DNA from: Nitrobacter sp. Nb-311A
Lineage (GTDB): Bacteria > Pseudomonadota > Alphaproteobacteria > Rhizobiales > Xanthobacteraceae
Length of the DNA: 64,000 nt
NCBI RefSeq assembly: GCF_000152905.1
Contig: NZ_CH672416.1
Location: 424,721-488,720 of the forward strand
Reading direction: 5' to 3'
The notes beneath the pieces are model-generated. The model worked only from the letters and a program-made list of their open reading frames with translations, was not told the DNA's origin and searched no databases. Every line of letters begins with the position of its first letter. The first letter of the stretch is position 1. The translations under genes and the position numbers were made by a program. Positions 20,853-30,848 of the stretch are shown piece after piece.

Positions 20853-22106
20853 ATGAGCCGGCTTGTGATGAAATTCGGCGGCACCTCCGTCGCCAATCTC
20901 GACCGCATCCGCAACGTCGCGCGGCATGTCAAACGCGAAGTCGCCGCCGGCCATGACGTCGCGGTGGTGGTGTCGGCGATGGCGGGCAAAACCAACGAGC
21001 TGGTGGCATGGTGCAGGGACGCTTCGTCAATGCACGACGCGCGCGAATACGACGCCGTGGTGGCTTCCGGCGAGCAGATCACCTCGGGCCTTTTGGCGAT
21101 CGCGCTGCAGGCGCTCGGCATCCAGGCGCGCTCATGGCAGGGATGGCAAATCCCGATTCGCACCAGCGACGCCCACGCCTCGGCCCGCATTCTTGAAATC
21201 GACGGCAGCGAACTCGTCAACCGCTTCACGGAACGCAAGGAAGTTGCCGTGATCGCCGGTTTTCAGGGCATCAGCACCCAGACCGGCCGGATCACCACGC
21301 TGGGCCGCGGCGGCTCCGATACCTCGGCGGTGGCCATCGCCGCCGCCATCGGCGCCGACCGCTGCGACATCTACACCGATGTCGACGGCGTCTATACCAC
21401 CGATCCGCGGGTGGTCCCGAAAGCACGCCGGCTCGACAGGATCGCGTTCGAGGACATGCTGGAACTGGCCTCGCAAGGCGCCAAGGTTCTGCAGGTCCGT
21501 TCCGTGGAACTCGGCATGACCCAGAACATGCCTATTTTCGTCCGCTCCAGTTTCGATGCGCCCGAGGAGATCGACCCCCATGGCACGCCGCCGGGCACGC
21601 TGATCTGCGGCGAGGAGGACATCATGGAAAGCCACGTCGTCACCGGCATCGCCTTCTCCAAGGACGAAGCCCAGATCTCGGTCCGCCAGATCGAGGACAA
21701 GCCGGGCGTCGCCGCCTCGATCTTCGTCCCGCTTGCCGACGCCAATATCAACGTCGACATGATCGTCCAGAACGTGTCCGAAGACGGCAAGACCACCGAC
21801 CTGACGTTCACGGTGCCTGCCTCCGACTATGCCCGCGCCAGGGAGACCATCACCCGCGCCCGGGACAAGATCGGCTATGCGCGCCTCGACAGCGCCACGG
21901 ACGTCGCCAAGATCTCGGTGATCGGGTCCGGCATGCGCAGCCATGCCGGCGTCGCGGCGCAGGCATTCAAGGCGCTGTCGGACAAGGGCATCAATATCCG
22001 CGCCATCACGACCTCGGAGATCAAGTTCTCGTTGCTGATCGATACCGCCTATACCGAGCTCGCGGTACGGACCCTTCATACGCTCTACGGGCTCGATCAG
22101 AGCTGA
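20853..22106 (+). CDS. lysC: Aspartate kinase
   Basis: First step of the aspartate family pathway (lysine, threonine, methionine, diaminopimelate). 417 residues. The N-terminal kinase domain opens with VMKFGGTSVAN and carries GRGGSDTSAVAIAAA. Two C-terminal ACT domains (about residues 265-417, with KPGVAASIFVPLADANINVD and GVAAQAFKALSDKGINIR) imply feedback control by lysine and/or threonine. The length fits the alphaproteobacterial class. It precedes ptsP by 281 bases. Confidence 0.97.
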   Translation: MSRLVMKFGGTSVANLDRIRNVARHVKREVAAGHDVAVVVSAMAGKTNELVAWCRDASSMHDAREYDAVVASGEQITSGLLAIALQALGIQARSWQGWQIPIRTSDAHASARILEIDGSELVNRFTERKEVAVIAGFQGISTQTGRITTLGRGGSDTSAVAIAAAIGADRCDIYTDVDGVYTTDPRVVPKARRLDRIAFEDMLELASQGAKVLQVRSVELGMTQNMPIFVRSSFDAPEEIDPHGTPPGTLICGEEDIMESHVVTGIAFSKDEAQISVRQIEDKPGVAASIFVPLADANINVDMIVQNVSEDGKTTDLTFTVPASDYARARETITRARDKIGYARLDSATDVAKISVIGSGMRSHAGVAAQAFKALSDKGINIRAITTSEIKFSLLIDTAYTELAVRTLHTLYGLDQS

Positions 22107-22387
22107 GACGAAGGCTTACGGCAGCCTCGATCGTCCTCCGCTGAGCCCGGCGCAGCACGCCGCCGCGCAGCCCATCGTTGCGCGAACACCATGGCCGTTT
22201 TTCAGACCGAGCGCTCCCCAGTGGCGGGCGTTTTGCTTGGCAAAATGGACGTCGATTGGCTATACGGCGAATGACATGGCCGTTGCGGCCGGGGCCACGG
22301 CTTCAGACAAATGCGCTGCGCTTCTGACGCGCAATGTCGTTTTTTTAGGCTTATCCAAAGACTGGCTCGCAGGGGGAGGACCGGGAT

Positions 22388-24652
22388 ATGCGGAGCGCGT
22401 CGAGCGGCCCCCGCGTCTTGTTGAGACGGCTCCGCGAGGTCATGGCGGAGCCGGTCAGCGCGCAAGAGCGTCTCGACAAGATCGTGGTGCTGATCGCCGC
22501 CAATATGGTGGCGGAAGTCTGCTCGACCTATGTGCTGCGCGTCGACAATACGCTGGAACTCTATGCAACCGAAGGACTCAATCGCGACGCCGTGCATCGG
22601 ACCGTGATGACCGCGCACGAGGGCCTCGTCGGCCTGGTCGCGAGCGAAGCGACGCCCCTTAATCTGTCGGACGCGCGCAGTCACCCGGCATTCTCGTTCC
22701 GCCCCGAAACCGGTGAAGAAATCTACAACTCGTTCCTCGGCGTGCCGATCCTGCGCGCGGGCAACACGCTTGGCGTGCTGGTTGTGCAGAACCGCGCCAG
22801 GCGCACCTATGTCGAGGAAGAGGTCGAAGCGCTTCAAACGACGGCGATGGTGCTTGCCGAGATGATCGCTTCCGGCGAGCTGGCGGCCCTCGCGCAGCCC
22901 GGCCTCGAGCCCGCCGCCCGCCACACGATCCACCAGATCGGCGCGATCCTGTCCGACGGCATCGCGCTGGGCCACGTTGTGCTGCACGAACCGCGCGTCG
23001 TCATCACCAACTACATCGCCGACGACGTGCCAAAGGAAATCCGGCGGCTGGATATGGCGCTCTCCAAGCTGCGCGCCGATCTCGACCACCTGCTGGAGCG
23101 CGGTGATGTTGCTGACGGCGAGCATCGCGAGGTGCTTGAGGCCTACCGGATGTTCGCCAACGATCATGGCTGGTCGCACAGGCTGCAGGAGGCGGCCGCA
23201 ACCGGTCTGACGGCCGAAGCTGCTGTCGAGCGTGTGCAATCAGACACCCGCGCGCGGATGTTGCGCTCGACCGATCCTTATCTGCGCGATCGCCTTCATG
23301 ACCTCGAGGATCTCGGCCACCGCCTGATGCGACAGCTGGTGGGGCAAGATCACGCGCCGTCCCGCGAGCAGCTTCCGGACAACGCGATCCTGATCGCGCG
23401 GGCCATGGGACCGGCAGCCCTGCTCGACTATGACCGCAAGCGGCTGCGCGGACTTGTGCTGGAGGAAGGCACGGCGACCTCGCATGTTGCCATCGTCGCG
23501 CGCGCGCTTGGTATCCCGGCCGTCGGCGAAGTGCCGAACGCGGTCGGAATCGCCGATCCCGGCGACGCCATCATCGTCGACGGCACCTCCGGCTCGATCT
23601 ACCTGCGGCCGTCGGCGGAAATCGAATCGGCCTATGCGGAGCGCGTGCGCTTTCGCGCCCGGCGGCAAGCGCAGTACATCGCCTTGCGCGATAAACCCTG
23701 CGTCACCAAGGACGGCGAGCCGATCGATCTCATGATCAATGCGGGCCTCGTGATCGACCTCCCGCATCTCGATGACACCAATTGTTCCGGCATCGGACTG
23801 TTCCGGACCGAACTGCAATTCATGATCGGACAGAACCTGCCACGCGCAAGCGAGCAACTTGCACTGTACCGCACGGTGCTGGACGCCGCCGGCGACAAGC
23901 CGGTGACGTTCCGCACCCTCGACATCGGCGGCGACAAGGCGCTTCCCTATATGGAAGCTGCGGCTGAGGAAAATCCTGCGCTAGGTTGGCGCGCGATCAG
24001 GCTCGGACTCGATCGTCCCGGCCTGCTGCGCGGCCAAATTCGCGCTCTGCTGCGCGCCGGAGGCGGCCGCGCATTGCGGATCATGTTCCCGATGATCTCG
24101 GAAGTCGCCGAATTCGATCAGGCAAAAGCCATCGTCGAGCGCGAACTCACCTATCTTCGCCAGCATGGCCACACGCTGCCGGAACGTGTGGACATCGGCA
24201 CCATGGTCGAAGTCCCCTCGTTGTTGTACCAGCTCGACGAACTGCTCTCGAAGGTCGATTTCGTCTCCGTGGGATCGAACGACCTGTTTCAATTCATGTT
24301 TGCCGTCGATCGCGGCAACAGCAAGGTATCGAACCGTTTCGATACGCTCTCCGCGCCGATGCTGCGGGCGCTGCGCGACATCGTGGTCAAGGCACGGGCG
24401 GCGGGCAGGAGCGCTTCGCTGTGCGGGGAAATGGCGTCGCAACCGCTGGGCGCGCTGGCTCTGATCGCGCTCGGCTACCGCTCGCTCTCGCTCTCGGCGA
24501 CCGCACACGGCCCCGTCAAGGCCATGATACTCGATCTCGATGCGCAAAAGGCGGAGGCGACCATCATGCCGTTGCTCCAGGCGCCTACCGGCAGCATTTC
24601 AATCCGCGACAAGCTCAAGGACTTCGCCGACGCCGAGGGGCTGCCGCTGTGA
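22388..24652 (+). CDS. ptsP: Phosphoenolpyruvate-protein phosphotransferase, nitrogen PTS enzyme I
   Basis: Starts the phosphate relay of the nitrogen PTS (PtsP to NPr to EIIA-Ntr), a cytoplasmic regulatory chain. 754 residues: a GAF sensor domain at about 20-160 (which separates PtsP from sugar PTS enzyme I), the PEP-utiliser N domain, the phosphorylated His near residue 366 in [14 protein letters not shown], and the PEP-binding barrel with [19 protein letters not shown] and [19 protein letters not shown] eight bases before ATG 22388 is a strong ribosome site. Order lysC-ptsP-prfA-prmC is conserved. Confidence 0.96.
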   Translation: MRSASSGPRVLLRRLREVMAEPVSAQERLDKIVVLIAANMVAEVCSTYVLRVDNTLELYATEGLNRDAVHRTVMTAHEGLVGLVASEATPLNLSDARSHPAFSFRPETGEEIYNSFLGVPILRAGNTLGVLVVQNRARRTYVEEEVEALQTTAMVLAEMIASGELAALAQPGLEPAARHTIHQIGAILSDGIALGHVVLHEPRVVITNYIADDVPKEIRRLDMALSKLRADLDHLLERGDVADGEHREVLEAYRMFANDHGWSHRLQEAAATGLTAEAAVERVQSDTRARMLRSTDPYLRDRLHDLEDLGHRLMRQLVGQDHAPSREQLPDNAILIARAMGPAALLDYDRKRLRGLVLEEGTATSHVAIVARALGIPAVGEVPNAVGIADPGDAIIVDGTSGSIYLRPSAEIESAYAERVRFRARRQAQYIALRDKPCVTKDGEPIDLMINAGLVIDLPHLDDTNCSGIGLFRTELQFMIGQNLPRASEQLALYRTVLDAAGDKPVTFRTLDIGGDKALPYMEAAAEENPALGWRAIRLGLDRPGLLRGQIRALLRAGGGRALRIMFPMISEVAEFDQAKAIVERELTYLRQHGHTLPERVDIGTMVEVPSLLYQLDELLSKVDFVSVGSNDLFQFMFAVDRGNSKVSNRFDTLSAPMLRALRDIVVKARAAGRSASLCGEMASQPLGALALIALGYRSLSLSATAHGPVKAMILDLDAQKAEATIMPLLQAPTGSISIRDKLKDFADAEGLPL

Positions 24653-24682
24653 GCAGATTTTTGAGCCGGCTTCCGCCTCCCG

Positions 24683-24795
24683 CACTGCCTGCTCTCTTCC
24701 CTCCTGTGGGGAGGAAGCGGAAAAAGGAGTGCAGAACGAACCGCAACCCGAGTATATCCCCCACCCTGACGCTCCCCCGCAAGGGGAGAGGAAAC
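24683..24795. repeat. Palindromic repeat, family B (degenerate)
   Basis: CTTCCCTCCTGTGGGGAGGAAG at the left and CCCCGCAAGGGGAGAGG at the right are inverted versions of the family B ends. The element fills the ptsP-prfA gap and its right end is 24 bases before the prfA start. Confidence 0.6.
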
Positions 24796-24818
24796 AACGA
24801 ACCGTTGCGCGCCTGACC

Positions 24819-25895
24819 ATGCTGCCCGAAGCCAAACTCGACCTCCTGCTGGCTCGCCACGCCGCGCTCGAAAACGAGCTGCTGAGCCATGTCAGTGCTG
24901 ACAGATACGTCCAGATGACGCGCGAGCTGGCCGAGCTCAATCCTGTCGTGGAGGCCGTGAAGGACTGGCGCGCCATCACGGCTGAAATCGCGGGGATCGA
25001 CGCGATGATCGCCGATCCAGCCACGGACGCAGAAATGCGCGCGATGGCGGAGGCCGAGCGTCCGGCGCTGGAGGCGCGCAACAACGAACTCATGCAGCAG
25101 ATCCGAATAGCGCTGCTGCCAAAGGACGCCATGGACGAACGCAACGTCATGCTCGAAGTCCGTGCCGGCACGGGCGGCGATGAAGCGTCGTTGTTCGCGG
25201 GCGATCTGTTCCGGATGTACGAGCGCTTCGCAGCCTTGCAGGGATGGAAGGTGGAGGTGATCTCCGCCAGCGAGGGCACCATGGGCGGTTACAAGGAAAT
25301 CGTCGCGGAGGTGCAGGGACGCGGCGCCTACGCCAAAATGAAATTCGAATCCGGCGTGCATCGGGTGCAGCGCGTGCCAGATACCGAAGCGCAGGGACGC
25401 GTCCATACCTCAGCGGCCACCGTGGCAGTGCTGCCGGAAGCCGAAGAGGTCGATGTGGAGATCAAGCCCGATGATCTGCGCATCGAAACCATGCGCGCCC
25501 AGGGAGCAGGCGGCCAGCACGTCAACAAGACGGAATCGGCGATCCGCATCACCCACATCCCGACCGGCATCGTCGTCAACATGCAGGACAGCCGTTCACA
25601 GCACAAGAACCGCGCCTCGGCGATGAATATCCTGCGTTCCCGCATCTATGACGTCGAGCGGCAGCGCATCAATGCCGCGCGCTCCGCCGACCGCAAGGAT
25701 CAGGTCGGATCGGGCGACCGTTCCGAACGCATCCGCACCTACAATTTTCCGCAAGGCCGCGTCACCGACCACCGCATCAACCTGACGCTTTACAAGCTGC
25801 CGCAGGTGATCGCCGGCGACGCGCTGCACGAATTGATCGATGCCTTGACCACAGAGCATCAGGCCGCGCAGCTCGCGGCCGAAAGTGGCAAGTGA
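24819..25895 (+). CDS. prfA: Peptide chain release factor 1
   Basis: Releases finished protein at UAA and UAG. 358 residues from ATG 24819. The catalytic GGQ loop is in [13 protein letters not shown] (about residue 230), and [19 protein letters not shown] is characteristic of class I factors. The open frame extends upstream only through the family B repeat. The enzyme that methylates the GGQ glutamine, PrmC, is encoded next, after another family B repeat. Confidence 0.97.
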   Translation: MLPEAKLDLLLARHAALENELLSHVSADRYVQMTRELAELNPVVEAVKDWRAITAEIAGIDAMIADPATDAEMRAMAEAERPALEARNNELMQQIRIALLPKDAMDERNVMLEVRAGTGGDEASLFAGDLFRMYERFAALQGWKVEVISASEGTMGGYKEIVAEVQGRGAYAKMKFESGVHRVQRVPDTEAQGRVHTSAATVAVLPEAEEVDVEIKPDDLRIETMRAQGAGGQHVNKTESAIRITHIPTGIVVNMQDSRSQHKNRASAMNILRSRIYDVERQRINAARSADRKDQVGSGDRSERIRTYNFPQGRVTDHRINLTLYKLPQVIAGDALHELIDALTTEHQAAQLAAESGK

Positions 25896-25930
25896 GTGAC
25901 ACTCAAGCCTCATCCCGGTGAACGTCTTTC

Positions 25931-26064
25931 TTTCCCTCTCCCCTTGCGGGAGAGGGTGATCTGAGCGTAGCGAAGATCGGGCGAAGGGACATTGTGGGCA
26001 GCATCGCCGTGTCCCCTCACCCGGCTGCTTCGCAGCCACCCTCTCCCGCAAGGGGAGAGGGAAA
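25931..26064. repeat. Palindromic repeat, family B (best copy, 28-bp inverted ends)
   Basis: The ends at 25931-25958 and 26037-26064 are exact inverted copies over 28 bases (TTTCCCTCTCCCCTTGCG plus GGAGAGGGTG). The middle contains GGGCGAAGGGACATTG / CCCCTCACCCGGC. The right end runs into the prmC ribosome-binding site. Confidence 0.85.
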
Positions 26065-26076
26065 GGAAACAACCCT

Positions 26077-26973
26077 GTGGCCGACTCATTCGCCGCACAG
26101 ACAATAGAGACCATCCGCCGCGCGCTGACGGCGCGCTTCGAAGCCGCGGGGATCGACAGCGCCGCGCTCGAGGCCCGCATGCTCACCGGCGCGGTGCTGG
26201 GTCTCGATCTGACCGGACTGGTCGCGCAAGGCTTGCGGCAACTCGACGAGGATGACGCCGCGCGCCTCGACGCTTTTGCGCGGCGCCGGCTCGCGGGCGA
26301 GCCCCTGGCGCGCATCCTTGGAACGAAGGAATTCTGGGGGCTACCGCTGAAGCTGTCGTCGGACACGCTGGTGCCGCGAGCCGATACTGAAACCGTGGTC
26401 GAGACCGCGCTCGACATCCTCCGCGCTGAAGGCCGGATGCAAGCAGCACTCCGCATCGCGGACCTTGGGACCGGCAGCGGTGCGATCCTGCTCGCGTTGC
26501 TGACCGAACTGCCGGCTGCCACCGGCGTCGGCACCGACCTGAGCGCAGCGGCGCTCGACACTGCCAAAACAAACGCGCAAGATGTCGGCCTCGCGACGCG
26601 CGCTCAGTTCCTGGTCAGCGACTATGGGAATGGCCTGTCGGGGCCATTCGACCTGATCGTCTCGAACCCACCCTACATCCGCTCGGCCGACATCGCGACG
26701 CTGGCGCCGGAGGTACGCGACCACGATCCCCCTCTCGCACTGGATGGCGGCCGCGACGGGCTCGATGCCTATCGCCGGATCGCGCCGCAGGCGCTATCGC
26801 TGCTGGCGGACGGCGGCCTCCTGGTGCTGGAGATCGGGCAAGGCCAGGACAGCGCCGTGAGCCGGCTGATGGCAGCCGCGGGACTGACGGTCATGGGGTC
26901 AGCAAGGACCGACCTCGCCGGCATCGGCCGCGCGGTCGTGGCCCGCAGGGTTGCCCTTATAAAGCCCGATTGA
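26077..26973 (+). CDS. prmC: Release factor glutamine N5-methyltransferase
   Basis: Methylates the GGQ glutamine of PrfA/PrfB. 298 residues from a GTG start at 26077. The catalytic NPPYI (in DLIVSNPPYIRSADI), the SAM loop DLGTGSGAILLALL and the N-terminal ILGTKEFWGL block are all present. The Shine-Dalgarno AAAGGAA at 26062-26068 overlaps the end of a 28-bp inverted repeat, so folding of that repeat could affect translation. Confidence 0.95.
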   Translation: MADSFAAQTIETIRRALTARFEAAGIDSAALEARMLTGAVLGLDLTGLVAQGLRQLDEDDAARLDAFARRRLAGEPLARILGTKEFWGLPLKLSSDTLVPRADTETVVETALDILRAEGRMQAALRIADLGTGSGAILLALLTELPAATGVGTDLSAAALDTAKTNAQDVGLATRAQFLVSDYGNGLSGPFDLIVSNPPYIRSADIATLAPEVRDHDPPLALDGGRDGLDAYRRIAPQALSLLADGGLLVLEIGQGQDSAVSRLMAAAGLTVMGSARTDLAGIGRAVVARRVALIKPD

Positions 26974-27409
26974 GTCATAAAAAACCACTTGGAATATCCT
27001 TTGGGAACGACTACGTTTCATGCATAATCGTCGGTCCCGGGTTGGCCCCGCAGCCTTGCTGCAGATGAGCCGAGAGTTCTCGAACGAGAACCGGCCCGAG
27101 TGAACGGTCCCTAAAGACAGGTCATATCGAGCGCGACGGCCATGAGCTGTGCCGCTTGCGACCGCGAAGCGAACGAAAGCCTGATACTGCGCTTGAAAAT
27201 TCACGCAAGAAAAGCTGAGTTTGATGTCTCTGGCTGAATGACCTAGCCATGCTAACGCCATGCGCCTACCGGCGACCCGGGAACGCGTCTTTATTATGAC
27301 GATAGCCGGTGCGCGCTTCGCTTAGGTCGCGTCGAGGGCGCGAAATTGTGCCAGAACGACAGGGCAATACCCAACCGGAAACTTCAAGGCTGATAACTGA
27401 AGGCGGGAC
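26974..27409. other. Intergenic region prmC / DUF4167
   Basis: 436 bases with no gene I can support. A small hairpin GTTCTC-GAAC-GAGAAC lies near 27075-27090. The length and the lack of stop-free frames would allow a promoter plus a structured leader or a small RNA, but nothing recognisable was found. Confidence 0.45.
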
Positions 27410-28111
27410 ATGAGAAACGGTCAGAATAACAACAAGCGGATGCGGAACCGGAATAACAATAATAATAACAATAACAACCGGCGCGGCCAAAACCCGATGA
27501 CACGGGTTTTCGAATCCAACGGTCCCGACATCAAGATCCGCGGCACCGCCTCTCACGTCGCCGAGAAATACGTCCAACTCGCCCGCGACGCTCGCTCATC
27601 CGGCGATCCCGTGGCGGCAGAAAACTACTATCAACATGCCGAGCATTATTTCCGCCTGATCGCCGCGGCGCAGGAACAGTTTCGCCAGAGCCAGCCGCAG
27701 CAACAGCCGCGAATCGACGTCGACGCCACAGAGGAAGCGGGGGACGATGACGGCGAAAACTACTCGAATTTTGGCGCGGAGCCCGGCTTCGTTCCGGTTC
27801 AGCAACCGCGCGATCAGCAGCAGCGCGAGGCGCAACCCTACCAGCGCGATCAGCAGCAGCCCCGGGAATACCGTCAGCCGCAGCCGGCGATACAGCCCGC
27901 CGACAATGGCGGTGTCGACCGCCTCCCGTCCTTCATTACGGGATCGCAGCCGCAGGTGAACGGTGGCCGGTTCGAAGGCAACGGCCATCAGGGCGGAGAG
28001 CGCAGCGACCGCTTCCCGCCACGCCGCCGCCGACGTCCGCATGGCCCGCGTCCCGACAGCATGGTGCAGCCGCCGGCTCCGAGCGAGGACTTCAATCCCG
28101 GCAACGAATAG
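27410..28111 (+). CDS. DUF4167 domain-containing protein with Asn-rich start
   Basis: 233 residues. It begins with a very polar, basic Asn/Arg tract, including nine consecutive Asn at about residues 15-23 encoded by mixed AAT/AAC codons. The DUF4167 domain follows (about 30-90, with RVFESNGPDIKIRGTASHVAEKY split across the strands and helix YYQHAEHYFRLIA). The rest is Gln/Pro/Arg-rich and looks disordered, ending in a basic PPRRRRRPHGPRP stretch. The family is found in Rhizobiales and unstudied. The composition (charged, disordered, with a small folded helix pair) suggests nucleic-acid binding or condensate formation, which is inference only. Confidence 0.82.
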   Translation: MRNGQNNNKRMRNRNNNNNNNNNRRGQNPMTRVFESNGPDIKIRGTASHVAEKYVQLARDARSSGDPVAAENYYQHAEHYFRLIAAAQEQFRQSQPQQQPRIDVDATEEAGDDDGENYSNFGAEPGFVPVQQPRDQQQREAQPYQRDQQQPREYRQPQPAIQPADNGGVDRLPSFITGSQPQVNGGRFEGNGHQGGERSDRFPPRRRRRPHGPRPDSMVQPPAPSEDFNPGNE

Positions 28112-28170
28112 CGATCCGCCGCTTCACCCCTTCTTCGTGAGCGAAAACATCCGGATCACGATCCGATATA

Positions 28171-28920
28171 TCACTCCTCGGCGTTACACGAGGACGGCGC
28201 AAGCGCCGGCGGCAACACCGGCATCAACCGGCTATGCTCCCGTTTCGCGGCGAGGGGCCGATAAACCTGTTTGGTTGCCTCAACGAGGTGAACGCCTGCA
28301 AATGGCAGCGACAGCGCCGCGCCGATGCGCTCCCACACGGCGGCCGATCGCAGGAACCAGCCGCCATTGATCGGCGGGACGAACAAAGCCTCACCCCAGG
28401 CGGACGGCGTGAACCATGTCTGTCGCAGCAGTTGAGTGATCTGCGAGCGGGAATAAGGCTGACCGTGGCCGAACGGCGTTGTGTCGGTCCGGGTCCAGAT
28501 ACCGCGACGATTGGGAACCACCACCATCATTCGACCGGACGGCGAAAGAATGCGCCACACCTCGCGGAGCAGGCTTTGCGGATCGTCCGACACTTCCAGC
28601 GCATGAACCAGCAAGATCCGGTCTGCAACCGCATCCTGCAGCGGCAACGAAAATTCGTCGACCAAGGCCGCCAGCGCCGGCCGCGCCGTCGGCCATTTCA
28701 GCACGCCTTGCGCCGCCGGCATCAAGGCGATGCAGCGCTCGCATTCCTCCCGAAACAAACCGAGGTAAGGAGTCGGATAGCCGAGGCCGACCACGCACTG
28801 CCCCTCCAGGCTCGGCCAGTGTGCATGAATGGCGCGATTGATCAGCCGCCGTGCCACGATGCCGAGACGCTGCGAGTAGAAGTCACGAAGGTCGATGACG
28901 TCGATCGCCATGTTCCACAT
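28171..28920 (-). CDS. Class I SAM-dependent methyltransferase domain protein
   Basis: 249 residues. A methyltransferase fold is suggested by DRILLVHALEVSDDPQSLLREVWRIL split over the middle of the protein and by SGRMMVVVPNRRGIWTR, the usual strand-loop after helix E. The N-terminal SAM loop is unusual (VVGLGYPTPYLGLF in place of GxGxG). Relatives are common next to gloB in this group. ATG 28920 is used; ATG 28911 is equally possible. The substrate is unknown. Confidence 0.7.
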   Translation of the reverse strand: MWNMAIDVIDLRDFYSQRLGIVARRLINRAIHAHWPSLEGQCVVGLGYPTPYLGLFREECERCIALMPAAQGVLKWPTARPALAALVDEFSLPLQDAVADRILLVHALEVSDDPQSLLREVWRILSPSGRMMVVVPNRRGIWTRTDTTPFGHGQPYSRSQITQLLRQTWFTPSAWGEALFVPPINGGWFLRSAAVWERIGAALSLPFAGVHLVEATKQVYRPLAAKREHSRLMPVLPPALAPSSCNAEE

Positions 28921-29017
28921 CTATCATGTTGCCGGCAGGTAGGGCACCCCCGCTTTGCCTGATTTGTACAATCATAAACTGCTGTTAACGGCTTGTTTCA
29001 CCACGGAATTACCTATG

Positions 29018-29146
29018 CTATAGCGCTTCCGAGCGAGCATGTCCTCATAGGTCGCCGATGGGACGGCTACGGTTCGTGCAGGAGTGCGCGTCAAAACAAG
29101 GCTCGAACCGGCTTAACTCCATCAAAGCCGGAGTAGTTCTAATCTG
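29018..29146. repeat. Degraded palindromic repeat, family A
   Basis: It contains TATAGCGCTTCCGAGCGAGCATG, then GCGCGTCAAAACAAGGCTCGA and a GGCTTAACTCCATCAAAGCC hairpin like the one at 5530-5550. It occupies much of the 319-base region between the methyltransferase gene and gloB, where no gene is seen. Confidence 0.5.
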
Positions 29147-29239
29147 ACTTCCCGGAGTTCGCGTCATTTCCCGCAAGTCCGTCCAGCGAACTTCGCAGCC
29201 GGGACACTCGCGTCGACCTCTCGGACTCACGGAGACGAC

Positions 29240-30007
29240 ATGACCGCCGACATCCGCCTGTTCACCTGTCTCACCGATAATTTCGGCGTCCTGATTCACG
29301 ATCCCGCAGCCAATGCGACCGCCGCGATCGATGCGCCGGAGGCTGAGCCAATCATCCAGGCGCTGGATCGCGAAGGCTGGGCGTTGACCGATATTCTGGT
29401 TACCCATCATCACAGCGATCATGTCGGCGGCGTCGCGGAACTGAAACAGAAATACAATTGCCGGGTGGTCGCACCGCATGACAAGGGCGCCGGAATCGCC
29501 AACGTCGATCTGCGGGTCGGTCAGGGCGACATCGTCAAGGTCGGAACGCTGCTGGGACGCGTGCTGGAAACGCCCGGTCATACGCTGGACCACGTCAGTT
29601 ACGTGTTCGACGATGAGAAGGTAGTATTCGCCGCCGATACCCTGTTCTCGATCGGCTGCGGCCGGGTGTTCGAGGGCACCCATCCGATGATGTGGGATTC
29701 GCTTTTGAAGCTGCGCGCGCTGCCGGACAGTTTCCGGCTTTACTGCGGCCACGAATATACCGCATCGAACGTGAAATTCGCGCTGACCATCGAACCCAAC
29801 AATCCGGCGCTGAAGGCCCGCGCCGAGGAGGTCGCGCGGCTGCGCGCCGAGGGCAAGCCGACGGTACCGACCCTGATGGGCGAGGAGAAAAAAGCCAACG
29901 TATTCCTGCGCGCCGACGATCCCGCCGTGGCGGCCGGAGTGCATATGAAGGGAGCCAGCGGAGCTGAGGTTTTCGCCGAGCTACGCGAACGCAAGAACAA
30001 GTCGTGA
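29240..30007 (+). CDS. gloB: Hydroxyacylglutathione hydrolase (glyoxalase II)
   Basis: Hydrolyses S-lactoylglutathione to lactate and glutathione; second step of methylglyoxal detoxification. 255 residues, metallo-beta-lactamase fold. The dinuclear metal motif THHHSDHVGG (about residue 55), TPGHTLDHVSYV, ADTLFSIGCGRVFEGT and YCGHEYT are intact. The C-terminal part carries the glutathione-binding Lys/Arg-rich region. It is flanked by family A repeats on both sides. Confidence 0.95.
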   Translation: MTADIRLFTCLTDNFGVLIHDPAANATAAIDAPEAEPIIQALDREGWALTDILVTHHHSDHVGGVAELKQKYNCRVVAPHDKGAGIANVDLRVGQGDIVKVGTLLGRVLETPGHTLDHVSYVFDDEKVVFAADTLFSIGCGRVFEGTHPMMWDSLLKLRALPDSFRLYCGHEYTASNVKFALTIEPNNPALKARAEEVARLRAEGKPTVPTLMGEEKKANVFLRADDPAVAAGVHMKGASGAEVFAELRERKNKS

Positions 30008-30009
30008 GT

Positions 30010-30114
30010 AGAGCATTGTCCGGCGAAGCGGATACCGGTTCGCGTGAAGAAGATACAACCAGACAATCGTTTCCAAGGCATGGTCCGATTCAACTTGATC
30101 GGATCATGCCCTAG
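30010..30114. repeat. Palindromic repeat, family A variant
   Basis: AGAGCATTGTCCGGCGAAGCGGATACC, then GGTTCGCGTGAAGAAGATACAACCAGACAA, then GGCATGGTCCGATTCAACTTGATCGGATCATGCC. The last part folds into a long hairpin (GGCATG...CATGCC with TCCGAT/ATCGGA inside). It lies between convergent gloB and truA. Close copies are at 47503-47600 and 50537-50640. Confidence 0.75.
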
Positions 30115-30848
30115 TAATCGACCCGCACAAGGTACAATCCGTCGGGCGGTGCCACCGGCCCGCAGGCTTCGCGCCGCCGCGCGGCCAACGCGCTGGACAA
30201 ATCATCGGCGCTCCAACGGCCATGCCCGACCCACACCAGGGATCCTACCATCGAGCGCACCTGACTGTGCAGGTACGAACGAGCCAAAGTGATGATGCTG
30301 ACGTTATCGCCGTTCCTGACAACGTCGAGTTGATCGAGCGTTTTTTCCGGCGACTTCGCCTGACATTCGGTGTCGCGAAAGGTCGTGAAATCGTGCTTGC
30401 CGAGCAGCCGTTGCGCGGCATCGTGCATCGCCTCGGTGTCGAGCGGCCGGGGGACGCGCCAGACGCGGCCCACGTCGATTGCGAGATTGGCGCGGCGATT
30501 GGCGATACGATAAATGTAATGTCGCCTGCGCGCCGAAAAGCGCGCCTCGAAGCTGTCGGGCACGATCTCGGCTTCGAGCACGCCGATCGGATGCGGGCGC
30601 AGGTGCGCATTAAGCCCGTCACGCAGCCGGTCCGGCGCGAAGTGCTTGGCGATGTCGCAATGCGCCACCTGCGCCAGCGCATGGACGCCTGCATCGGTGC
30701 GGCCCGCGCCATGCACGCGGACGCAGTCACCGCAAATCGCCTTGACCGCCGCCTCCAGTGCGCCCTGCACCGAGGGACCATTGTCCTGGTACTGCCAGCC
30801 GCAGAACGGACCACCGTCATATTCGATGGTGAGCCTGTAGCGAGGCAT
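30111..30848 (-). CDS. truA: tRNA pseudouridine(38-40) synthase
   Basis: Isomerises uridines 38-40 in tRNA anticodon arms. The start is ATG 30848 (245 residues), overlapping the fmt stop by one base (TGATG). The catalytic Asp is in [14 protein letters not shown] (about residue 54). [17 protein letters not shown] at the N-terminus and [14 protein letters not shown] are typical. It is the last gene of a def-fmt-truA unit. Confidence 0.96.
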   Translation of the reverse strand: MPRYRLTIEYDGGPFCGWQYQDNGPSVQGALEAAVKAICGDCVRVHGAGRTDAGVHALAQVAHCDIAKHFAPDRLRDGLNAHLRPHPIGVLEAEIVPDSFEARFSARRRHYIYRIANRRANLAIDVGRVWRVPRPLDTEAMHDAAQRLLGKHDFTTFRDTECQAKSPEKTLDQLDVVRNGDNVSIITLARSYLHSQVRSMVGSLVWVGHGRWSADDLSSALAARRREACGPVAPPDGLYLVRVDY

